A DNA stretch of 5,880 nt from Nitrospirota bacterium (GTDB lineage: Bacteria; Nitrospirota; Thermodesulfovibrionia; UBA6902; DSMQ01): positions 1 to 5,880 of the forward strand of contig JACQZD010000100.1 in the NCBI GenBank assembly GCA_016207865.1, given 5' to 3'. A program made the position numbers and the translations under genes. The first letter of the stretch is position 1. Every line of letters begins with the position of its first letter. Below the pieces are notes generated by a model. It was not told the origin of the DNA and ran no database searches. It saw only the letters and a program-made list of their open reading frames with translations. Below, piece by piece: positions 1 through 5,156 of the stretch.

Positions 1-34
1 ATACCCTGCAGTTCTAACCACAGGGTATTTTTGT
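1..34 (+). terminator. Intrinsic terminator reading rightward
   Basis: An 8-bp perfect stem (positions 1-8 ATACCCTG with 21-28 CAGGGTAT) encloses a 12-base loop and is followed by a T-rich tail at 28-34. The T-run lies on the right, so it suits a plus-strand transcript coming from outside the left edge and meeting the minus-strand operon tail to tail. On the minus strand the bases that would form the tail lie outside the window, so a bidirectional role cannot be judged. Confidence 0.6.
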
Positions 35-70
35 TGGATTCTAGCCATACAGAATCTTTAATAATCAGTC

Positions 71-152
71 TGTCATTCCGGCTTGTCCGTCCCGATGCAT
101 CGGGATTTGTTTTCAGAAGGATTCCCGATGCGCTCCGCTTGCGGGAATGACA
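71..152. repeat. Dispersed inverted repeat, GTCATTCC/GGAATGAC class (copy 1)
   Basis: The element is bounded by perfect 9-bp inverted ends, TGTCATTCC at 71-79 and GGAATGACA at 144-152. Inside are a perfect 16-bp palindrome at 90-105 (TCCCGATG then CATCGGGA) and a second stem pairing 121-127 with 142-148. A second intergenic element with the same termini lies at 2958-3032. Such elements are common as dispersed extragenic repeats in several bacterial phyla. It carries no coding sequence. It lies in the gene-free left edge, downstream of the universal stress gene, where its stems could act in mRNA 3'-end protection or termination (inference). Confidence 0.75.
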
Positions 153-214
153 TATTATGAGGCTTTACTTAGGACCCCCTTAATAACTGAAAACGCCTAA
201 TAAAAGTTATTTAC

Positions 215-676
215 TTACCTGACAATCAGCACAGGGACGGTAGCGCTGTTGGCAACTTCCCTGCTGACGCTTCCCATGAAAAGATGGGAGGCCCTTTTTC
301 CCCTTGAACCGATAACTATCATATCTGCGCCTTCTTCTTTGGCTGACTTAAGGATCTCATCCACAGGATGGCCTTTTTTAACTACGGTCTTTATTTTGCC
401 GATGCCCTTGTCTTCCATTACTTTTTTATAATAACTAAGAATTGTTTGTGCTTTTTTATCAAGCGCCTCCTGATACTCTGTCCCGTGTAATACATCCCTT
501 AGGGTTGTAATTTCCGAGTCGCCGAGCATTTCGGTAATCAGAGACCTGCCTTCAAACTTTTCAACATAAACCAGTATGGTAGTTTCCGGGTGTATAGAAG
601 AACACAGTTTACAGGCTACCTCAAACGCAGTTTTACTGCCTTTTGTATCATCTACCGCAATTAATATTTTTTTCAT
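215..676 (-). CDS. Universal stress protein, UspA family
   Basis: This is a single-domain universal stress protein of 153 residues, the usual length of the family. Visible hallmarks are the N-terminal strand MKKILIAVDD with the nucleotide-site aspartates at residues 9-10, and a C-terminal phosphate-binding loop: GSRG at 123-126, then GS at 135-136, followed by the closing strand VPVLIVR. The family loop is normally G-2X-G-9X-G(S/T); here eight residues separate GSRG from GS, but ATP-type binding remains likely. The protein is expected to be a soluble cytoplasmic dimer. I chose the ATG at 676 because it begins the conserved strand and has GGGGG eight bases upstream; the in-frame ATG at 691 has no ribosome-binding site and would add MGVEK. 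It is the last gene of the transporter/TusA operon, 38 bases after the glycine-rich gene, which suggests a stress or energy-sensing role tied to sulfur metabolism (inference). Confidence 0.9.
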   Translation of the reverse strand: MKKILIAVDDTKGSKTAFEVACKLCSSIHPETTILVYVEKFEGRSLITEMLGDSEITTLRDVLHGTEYQEALDKKAQTILSYYKKVMEDKGIGKIKTVVKKGHPVDEILKSAKEEGADMIVIGSRGKRASHLFMGSVSREVANSATVPVLIVR

Positions 677-714
677 TTTCTCAACCCCCATGTTTAGTTA
701 GGTTGTAAGAGTTT

Positions 715-1020
715 TTATTTGCCATATCCGCCGCTCGGAGCCCCATATCCGCCTGACGGCGCCCCGTGTCCTGCCCCGTAGCCGCCTGACGGCGCGCCAT
801 AGCCTCCTGCAGGTGCATGACCATAGCCTCCTGCTGCCGGCGCAGCTCCGTAACCCCCTGCCGCAGGTGCAGAACCATAACCGCCTGCCGCTGCTCCATA
901 ACCTGCTGCACCAGGCTCCCCGGGCGCTTGGGCAGACATGTCGTGCTGCTGGCTGTAGATTGCCAGGAAACCGAGTATTACCACTACAATTATAATCACA
1001 ATCGCCAGAGGCGTTTTCAT
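715..1020 (-). CDS. Small membrane-anchored GGYG-repeat protein
   Basis: I do not recognise a named family. The 101-residue product starts with one hydrophobic helix (about residues 4-22, rich in Ile and Val) preceded by a single Lys. This predicts an uncleaved anchor or signal peptide with the rest outside the membrane. A short linker (about 23-38) leads to a tail made almost only of Gly, Ala, Tyr, Pro and Ser. It has seven GGYG motifs (starting near residues 46, 55, 64, 72, 79, 90 and 97) separated by APAA- or APS-type spacers, and three His (27, 68, 85). There is no Cys, so it cannot carry sulfur as a persulfide. The ATG at 1020 is preceded by AAGGGGGG. It lies 22 bases after tusA and 38 bases before the uspA-type gene, so it is almost certainly co-transcribed with them. 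The tail is probably disordered. A role as envelope spacer, surface adhesive or protein scaffold is speculation. Confidence 0.8.
   Translation of the reverse strand: MKTPLAIVIIIVVVILGFLAIYSQQHDMSAQAPGEPGAAGYGAAAGGYGSAPAAGGYGAAPAAGGYGHAPAGGYGAPSGGYGAGHGAPSGGYGAPSGGYGK
718..903 (-). repeat. Imperfect tandem repeats encoding GGYG units
   Basis: The DNA for the glycine-rich tail is a run of degenerate units of about 21-33 bases that encode GGYG plus an Ala/Pro/Ser spacer. The distances between successive GGYG motifs are 9, 9, 8, 7, 11 and 7 residues. The last units (near 718-800) repeat the phrase GAPSGGYG almost exactly, which points to recent duplication by slippage or unequal recombination. 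The number of units is likely to vary between strains. Confidence 0.8.
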
Positions 1021-1042
1021 AGTTCCCCCCTTTGGATGTTCA

Positions 1043-1294
1043 TTAAGCTTTTTTGATCTTTAAATAAATTTTGCCGCCTTCTGTTTTTCTCTCCAACAGC
1101 TCATGCCCGACCTGATCGCACATCTGAGCTATTGTTTCAACGGATGAAGGATTGTCAAGAACCATCTCAACGACATCACCTTCATTCATTTTTTCAAGGG
1201 ACTTTTTACAGTATATCTGGGGATGCGGGCATACATAGCCGCATACATCCAGCAGATACGTTCCTTCTCCTGTTTTCTCAAACTTCATAGCCAT
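1043..1294 (-). CDS. tusA: TusA-family sulfur carrier protein
   Basis: This 83-residue protein is the usual size of TusA/SirA-type sulfur carriers. The signature CPxP appears as CPHP at residues 22-25 (context DVCGYVCPHPQ). The first Cys of CPHP is the residue known to carry a persulfide in this family. Extra cysteines occur at 18, 29 and 59. The rest fits the small two-layer alpha/beta fold: a helix after CPHP, then strands near VVEMVLDN and KIYLKIKK. It is expected to act in the cytoplasm, accepting sulfane sulfur from a rhodanese or desulfurase and passing it to DsrE-like or biosynthetic acceptors. The ATG at 1294 has AAGGAGG nine bases upstream, a strong site, which favours it over the ATG two codons later. 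It follows the YeeE/YedE gene by 68 bases. That pairing of transporter and carrier is a known arrangement and supports a role in handling imported sulfur. Confidence 0.93.
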   Translation of the reverse strand: MAMKFEKTGEGTYLLDVCGYVCPHPQIYCKKSLEKMNEGDVVEMVLDNPSSVETIAQMCDQVGHELLERKTEGGKIYLKIKKA

Positions 1295-1315
1295 GACTTG
1301 CTTCCTCCTTATATT

Positions 1316-1343
1316 TAAGTGTCAGTTTTTAGTGTAAGTGTCA
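1316..1343. promoter_or_regulatory. 9-bp direct repeat upstream of tusA
   Basis: TAAGTGTCA occurs exactly twice, at 1316-1324 and 1335-1343, so the copies start 19 bases apart, about two helical turns. They lie in the 68-base gap between the transporter gene and tusA, just upstream of the tusA ribosome-binding site. The spacing would suit a protein bound twice on the same face of the helix, or the repeat may be a chance duplication. The minus strand also reads TTGACA here (from one repeat copy), but no good -10 box sits at a suitable distance. Confidence 0.3.
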
Positions 1344-1362
1344 AACACCGCCACCATTCACT

Positions 1363-2784
1363 TTAAAACGACTCCATCTCTTTTGCCATTTTTCTTTCAG
1401 ACCACCAGTTGAAGAATTTAACGCCGATAAAAGCCCCGCCGACCATGCCTGTGCCGTACAGCCAGCCGCTCGGGTCTCCGCCTGCCACCCGGATAAAAAA
1501 TGCGCCTATATTACAGCCGAGCGCCGGTCTTGAACCCCAGCCCATCAGCAGTCCGCCGAGCAGACCCCAGACTATAAGCTCGCCCTTTGGCAGTTTAAAC
1601 TTGTATTCATTGTTCAGTCTTGCCATCACCATTGCGCCGAAGATAATGCCGAAGGACATCCATAAAGCCGGGTTGCGCCACGGCTCGGGAAGCCCGTTAT
1701 TAACTCCGAAGAATATATTGTCGTGCATATCCCATCCGAATTTTTCCAGAATCCATGCGCCGAACTGCCCTTCCTGGCTTGTGATATACCAGTACCCAGG
1801 GTCAAAGACCTTTCCGCTTGTTGAAACGTCAGCCGTAAACCCCATTTTTGTCAGAAGCCGTCCGAAATTATCAACTGCAAATCTGTTCTGCATCCCTTTC
1901 ATGACAAATATATGAAGTCCTGCTACGATGCCGATTAAAACACCCATCAGGGTTGTTCTCTTGGAAGCGGTTATCATATTCCAGATGCCTGCAACATCAT
2001 CACTGAAACTGGTGGCTGCGCCGCCTTTTTGCTTTGCGCGTTTTTTGAGGAACCCTTTTCTTATGTAAAAGAAATAGATAACAATAAGAAGGATTACCGC
2101 AGGAATAAGGGCTGTAATAAGCGCGTCGCCGATGAAATATTTAGAGGCTCCGGGCAGGGCCTCTTTTATTGCCGGGAGGTCCGACATCCTGACAGTCGGC
2201 TGGTCCCAGACATAGCCTGCAAGGTAGTTATCAAAAGAGGACGTCATTTTATCCGCTGGAATTCCTTTTGCGGCGGCTGTCTCCACCCACTTCTGCGGAA
2301 TCATGAAATCAAACCATTTTACATCCACAAATATAGCCTGACCGATGCAAAGTCCGAAGAACGCCGCTAAAAATGATGTCATATTCCCTTCGCCGATTTT
2401 GTAAAGAGAGCCTGACGCGCAGCCGCCTGAGAGCACCATGCCAACGCCGAAAACCAACCCTGCTATTAATGTATGTATCCCGAAAGGAGCGGGATGGAAA
2501 GTGCTCATATTAGTTGATGCGAGAGTTGCCTGAATAAGGCTGAAGAACATAAGCGCTACGAGGATGCCCACAGCCATTCTCGGAACGCCTGCGGCAAAAA
2601 GGTCCCTTGAGGCAGAGGCAAAACAAAATCTTCCGTACTGAAGCATCATCCCGTAGGCAAACCCGAACCAGATGTACGCCACAAGGTACATATAGAATAC
2701 GTTCGTTTGGTAATATAATGCGCTGATAAGGATGAGAACGCCCGTGATTATAAAAGCCCAGATCTTATTTCTTTTTTCTTCCAT
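1363..2784 (-). CDS. YeeE/YedE (TsuA-like) thiosulfate/sulfur transporter
   Basis: This 473-residue polytopic inner-membrane protein belongs to the YeeE/YedE family, whose studied members import thiosulfate through a path lined with conserved cysteines. The family cysteine motifs are visible: GRFCFASASRD (Cys54), LSGGCASGSLYK (Cys122) and RPALGCNIGAFF (Cys424). Glycine-rich helices typical of the family lie around 103-121 and 406-455. Hydrophobic segments fall near 9-24, 32-48, 69-88, 103-120, 137-153, 219-240, 280-295, 375-390, 403-416 and 441-457. The protein is longer than the roughly 350-400 residues common in the family. The extra length is mostly two hydrophilic, Trp-containing loops (about 155-215 and 297-372). 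The ATG at 2784 has GAAGGAGA eight bases upstream. It is first in a run with tusA, the glycine-rich gene and the stress gene. The substrate (thiosulfate, or another reduced sulfur species) is inferred from family and neighbours. Confidence 0.88.
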   Translation of the reverse strand: MEEKRNKIWAFIITGVLILISALYYQTNVFYMYLVAYIWFGFAYGMMLQYGRFCFASASRDLFAAGVPRMAVGILVALMFFSLIQATLASTNMSTFHPAPFGIHTLIAGLVFGVGMVLSGGCASGSLYKIGEGNMTSFLAAFFGLCIGQAIFVDVKWFDFMIPQKWVETAAAKGIPADKMTSSFDNYLAGYVWDQPTVRMSDLPAIKEALPGASKYFIGDALITALIPAVILLIVIYFFYIRKGFLKKRAKQKGGAATSFSDDVAGIWNMITASKRTTLMGVLIGIVAGLHIFVMKGMQNRFAVDNFGRLLTKMGFTADVSTSGKVFDPGYWYITSQEGQFGAWILEKFGWDMHDNIFFGVNNGLPEPWRNPALWMSFGIIFGAMVMARLNNEYKFKLPKGELIVWGLLGGLLMGWGSRPALGCNIGAFFIRVAGGDPSGWLYGTGMVGGAFIGVKFFNWWSERKMAKEMESF

Positions 2785-2890
2785 AATCTTTTCTCCTTCT
2801 TTTAAATTGTCTGTATTTGAAAAGGTGTTTTTATACCCAGCATTTTAAGATGAAGCGTATTCAGCTAAATCTATAGTTCGGGGCAGAATA

Positions 2891-2920
2891 TTTATAGCAG
2901 AAAATACAACCAAAAATCAA
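2891..2920 (-). promoter_or_regulatory. Probable sigma70-type promoter for the transporter/tusA operon
   Basis: On the minus strand a TTGATT box (plus positions 2915-2920) and a TATAAA box (2891-2896) are separated by 18 bases, each close to consensus. Transcription would begin near 2884 and leave an untranslated leader of about 100 bases before the transporter ATG at 2784. The surroundings are AT-rich. No clear operator palindrome was seen next to it. Confidence 0.5.
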
Positions 2921-2957
2921 GATTAATAAGGGTATAAGAATAAACAATAATGCTTCC

Positions 2958-3032
2958 GTCATTCCTGCGGAGGCAGGAATCCAGAGGCGTTTTAAAGGAA
3001 ATGGATTCCGGCTAACTACCTGCCGGAATGAC
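2958..3032. repeat. Dispersed inverted repeat, GTCATTCC/GGAATGAC class (copy 2)
   Basis: The termini GTCATTCC (2958-2965) and GGAATGAC (3025-3032) are perfect inverted repeats. Two internal hairpins are present: ATTCCTGC at 2961-2968 pairs with GCAGGAAT at 2973-2980 around a 4-base loop, and ATTCCGGC at 3005-3012 pairs with GCCGGAAT at 3022-3029. The whole element could form a cruciform. It shares ends and length class with the element at 71-152, but the internal sequence differs. It lies between the glycosyltransferase stop and the next operon's promoter, where its hairpins may help end the glycosyltransferase transcript, since no classical terminator is visible there. Confidence 0.8.
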
Positions 3033-3101
3033 ATTTTAAAACCTATTATCTGGTCAATGACAACTGGTAGAAGTTTAAAAGTCTATGCTGGACACTGCTT
3101 C

Positions 3102-4868
3102 TTAATTATAGTAGACCGTTACAAATGTTCTATGCTGGAAAACGCCCTCTGAATGCCTGAATACCCTATAGTTACGGTATTTTCCGGCGAAGTCCGGCTG
3201 ATATCCTGCATTCTCCGATATTACAACCACTGCTGTTTTTCCGTCTGTGGCCTTATCCATATAATACGCAGGATTTTTATATTCCCATGCGAATCTGAAG
3301 GGTGATTTTGAGAGCTCGTCTTTTGGCGGTACGGCGCCGGGCGAATAATGATAGCTGATTTTTTTTGCGGTAAACAAATCAAAGACAGGGACGGATACTG
3401 CCTGATTAACAGGCGACCATGCATCAGTCTTTGTAAAAACCTCAGCCTTATTTATGTCAAGCGAGTTTATAAATTTACCGGCGCTTTTAAGATTCACTGC
3501 GCTTGTGTTTTGTAAAAACGGGAGATAAGCAAATGCCGAAACAGTCATAGAGGAAACTATAATGCACAAAACTATAAATTTTCTGAGTTGTTCATCCCTG
3601 ACCTGCTGCAGTCCGTAGGAAGCCGTCAGCGCAAGCATAGGAAATACAATCATTACATAGCGGATTCTCCTTATCTGGAGCAGGACGACAAGCGCCGGCA
3701 GAAAGATTGCGATTAGATATCTCATATCCCTTTTCTTAAAGGCGGCATAAGCTGAATATAAAGCCGCGGCAGTGATAAACGGGTGAATTTGGAACAAAAA
3801 TGTTGATGTAAAACTCTCTCCCCATCGTTTCAGTCCGGGCTGTTGATAGGCGGCAAGGAGGCGTATCTGCCCCAAAAACACATCGGATTTGTATAAAAAA
3901 ATCACACCTATCAATAAAGCAGTGACTGACAAAATTAATATGCCTCTAAAAAGAATTGTCCGCCACTCTATCCCTATGCGTCGGGAGAGGGGAACCGGAG
4001 TTATTCTTCCCCTAATGAGAGGGTTGTCCCCTCCTGTCCCCCCTCCCTTGACGGGAGGGGGTGAGGGGGAGGGTGGTTGAAAAGCTTTTATCAAATAAAC
4101 CAGAAATATCACAATCAGTACAGTGAGCATCAGCCATACGGAATACTTGGTGAGCATAGAGGCTGAAATTGCAAGCGATGAAAATATTATCCGCATTGCG
4201 CCGCCTTTATCCAATGCGCTGATAAAGGTAAAGATTGACAGTGAGAAAAAAAACATTACGGGAATGTCAACAAGCATAAGCGGTATCTGCGAAAAAAGGT
4301 AGGGGATTCCCAAGATGAGAGCGCCTCCGTAAAATCCGGTGCTTTTGTCCCAAAGAAGCTTTCCTGTGAGATATGCGAGCACTACAGTCAGCGAGAAGAG
4401 GGCGGTTGTGAATATCTGGATAAAAATCCTTGATTCCCAGAAAATTTTGAAAATCAGACCGTAGAGAAAAGGGATGAGCGGCAAATCGGTCCACGCAGGA
4501 ATGCCTCTGCCCCATTCCCTTAAAAAATATCCGATGCCGTAAACTTCAAGGTGCTTTGCCTGGGTGAAATACCTTGAAGAGTCAACAATAACCTCTGGCG
4601 CGCCCCAGTAGGGCACGGCAAGGATAAAAGAGAGTATGAAAAGACATAGAGCGGGATAAGGTCCGGGGGCGGGGATTTTCGAGAGGAGATATGAAATAAA
4701 AACACCTGCAATCAGTATCGGATAAACTTTTAAAACGCTGACATCTTCAAACACCCACTGCCAGCTTGTCAGCCTGTTGTCATCTGCTGAGCGCAGGATG
4801 AAAAGGGCTGCAAACGTAAGGAGTGTCAGAGAGGAAATTAAAAGGATGTAATCAGATTTTTTGGGCAC
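3102..4868 (-). CDS. Membrane glycosyltransferase, GT39/ArnT-like (PMT_2 type)
   Basis: This is a large multi-pass inner-membrane protein of the dolichyl-phosphate-mannose mannosyltransferase/ArnT superfamily, whose members move a sugar from a lipid-phosphate donor to protein or lipid A on the outer face of the membrane. Counting from the GTG at 4868 (588 residues), the first periplasmic loop carries the probable catalytic acid in EVIVDSSRY (Asp near 96). A second typical loop (LMLVDIPVMF, near 197-206) and a LTKYS turn near 239-243 follow. About a dozen hydrophobic helices run to residue 450, with the basic RRIRY junction near 400-404. A soluble C-terminal domain of about 140 residues completes it. 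The open frame reaches an ATG at 4901, but that ATG has no ribosome-binding site, whereas the GTG has GGTGG seven bases upstream and better fits the predicted transcript start. Residues near 263-297 are an in-frame repeat insertion. It appears monocistronic and its acceptor is unknown. Confidence 0.8.
   Translation of the reverse strand: MPKKSDYILLISSLTLLTFAALFILRSADDNRLTSWQWVFEDVSVLKVYPILIAGVFISYLLSKIPAPGPYPALCLFILSFILAVPYWGAPEVIVDSSRYFTQAKHLEVYGIGYFLREWGRGIPAWTDLPLIPFLYGLIFKIFWESRIFIQIFTTALFSLTVVLAYLTGKLLWDKSTGFYGGALILGIPYLFSQIPLMLVDIPVMFFFSLSIFTFISALDKGGAMRIIFSSLAISASMLTKYSVWLMLTVLIVIFLVYLIKAFQPPSPSPPPVKGGGTGGDNPLIRGRITPVPLSRRIGIEWRTILFRGILILSVTALLIGVIFLYKSDVFLGQIRLLAAYQQPGLKRWGESFTSTFLFQIHPFITAAALYSAYAAFKKRDMRYLIAIFLPALVVLLQIRRIRYVMIVFPMLALTASYGLQQVRDEQLRKFIVLCIIVSSMTVSAFAYLPFLQNTSAVNLKSAGKFINSLDINKAEVFTKTDAWSPVNQAVSVPVFDLFTAKKISYHYSPGAVPPKDELSKSPFRFAWEYKNPAYYMDKATDGKTAVVVISENAGYQPDFAGKYRNYRVFRHSEGVFQHRTFVTVYYN
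3978..4079 (-). repeat. C/G-rich palindromic repeat inserted in frame in the glycosyltransferase
   Basis: The stretch is strongly C-rich on the minus strand and unlike the rest of the gene. It contains a 9-bp perfect stem (4039-4047 with 4053-4061) around a 5-base loop, flanked by further G/C tracts. It encodes a low-complexity segment rich in Pro, Gly and Ser (PPSPSPPP, then VKGGGTGGD), located between two membrane helices. The frame stays open, so the element is tolerated as a loop. This resembles the short palindromic elements known to insert within genes in some bacteria; its dispersion in this genome is inferred, not seen. Boundaries are approximate. Confidence 0.6.
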
Positions 4869-4902
4869 GCAAAATCCACCTGTCCCGGCGTTAAACTCCA
4901 TT

Positions 4903-4936
4903 CAAAGAAAAAGGAGGCATCATACGATGCCTCCTT
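4903..4936 (-). terminator. Intrinsic terminator of the rhodanese/DsrE-like operon
   Basis: An 11-bp perfect stem (4911-4921 with 4926-4936) closes a 4-base loop. On the minus strand it is followed at once by a T-rich tail (TTTTTCTTT counting the last stem bases). It lies 37 bases after the stop of the short DsrH/TusB-like frame, in the right orientation to end that transcript. The -10 box of the next gene's probable promoter lies in the loop and stem. Confidence 0.85.
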
Positions 4937-4947
4937 AAACCTGTCAG
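4919..4947 (-). promoter_or_regulatory. Probable sigma70-type promoter for the glycosyltransferase gene
   Basis: On the minus strand CTGACA (plus positions 4942-4947) and TATGAT (4919-4924) are separated by exactly 17 bases. Each box differs from consensus by one base. Transcription would start near 4912 and leave a leader of about 44 bases before the GTG at 4868, but only about 10 before the ATG at 4901. This supports the GTG start. The -10 element sits in the loop and right arm of the upstream terminator. Confidence 0.55.
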
Positions 4948-4973
4948 GTTTTTTTAAAACTGTCAATCCCCTG

Positions 4974-5156
4974 TTACCAGGATATTACTTTGTCATATGA
5001 GAATATGTCATCTACGAGGCTTTCATATGACAGCTCTTTTTTTGAGAGGTCAATTATCTTTATCGTATTGCCTTTTGACTGCGTCTCAATTATCTGTCCG
5101 GATAATTTTGCAGGTCCGTCATTCAATATATGGAGAATTTTCCGCCATAACTGCAT
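4974..5156 (-). CDS. Short DsrH/TusB-like protein overlapping the DsrE-like gene
   Basis: This 60-residue product looks like a small member of the DsrE/DsrH (TusB-like) fold. KILHILNDG resembles the first strand and phosphate-like loop of DsrH/TusB, a central strand IKIIDLS follows, and it ends with the strand-like DKVISW. It has no cysteine at all, so it lacks the Cys known to be important in some DsrH proteins, and it is shorter than the usual 95 or so residues. The frame overlaps the last 38 bases of the DsrE-like gene in another phase. The ATG at 5156 is the closest start to the conserved strand, but it has only a weak GGA upstream. An ATG at 5183 would add nine residues and has no better site. 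It may be a structural partner of the DsrE-like protein or a remnant altered by a small deletion. Assignment is by resemblance from memory and is moderate. Confidence 0.6.
   Translation of the reverse strand: MQLWRKILHILNDGPAKLSGQIIETQSKGNTIKIIDLSKKELSYESLVDDIFSYDKVISW

Noticed and set aside
71..152. CRISPR-like or insertion-sequence origin for the repeats
   Set aside because: There are only two copies, far apart, with no regular spacers and no transposase frame in the window.
681..1056. Several alternative frames on both strands across the glycine-rich gene
   Set aside because: They are by-products of the repeated GC-rich codons. Their products are Gln/Arg/Met- or Cys-rich and show no family features, whereas the 715-1020 frame has a membrane anchor, regular repeats and a ribosome-binding site.
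1409..1915. A long open frame of 168 codons on the plus strand
   Set aside because: It lies wholly antisense to the transporter gene, its product has no recognisable domain, and the transporter frame has clear family motifs and a strong ribosome-binding site.
1043..2784. A selenium-metabolism reading of the YedE-type transporter plus TusA pair
   Set aside because: Selenium-linked YedE genes usually occur with selD and a longer two-domain YedF protein. Here the carrier is a single TusA domain and the neighbours are rhodanese and DsrE-like proteins, so sulfur is the simpler reading.
3889..4080. Plus-strand frame of 63 codons over the C/G-rich block
   Set aside because: It is antisense to the glycosyltransferase and consists largely of the translated palindromic repeat.
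4937..4955. Hairpin followed by a T-run on the plus strand, suggesting a rightward terminator
   Set aside because: The stem is only 6 bp with a 3-base loop, and no plus-strand gene lies to its left. The region is better explained as the promoter spacer and leader on the minus strand.
4938..4966. TTGACA on the minus strand (4961-4966) as a -35 box
   Set aside because: No acceptable -10 box lies 16-18 bases downstream (the positions read CAGGTT or AGGTTT). The CTGACA/TATGAT pair at 4919-4947 fits much better.
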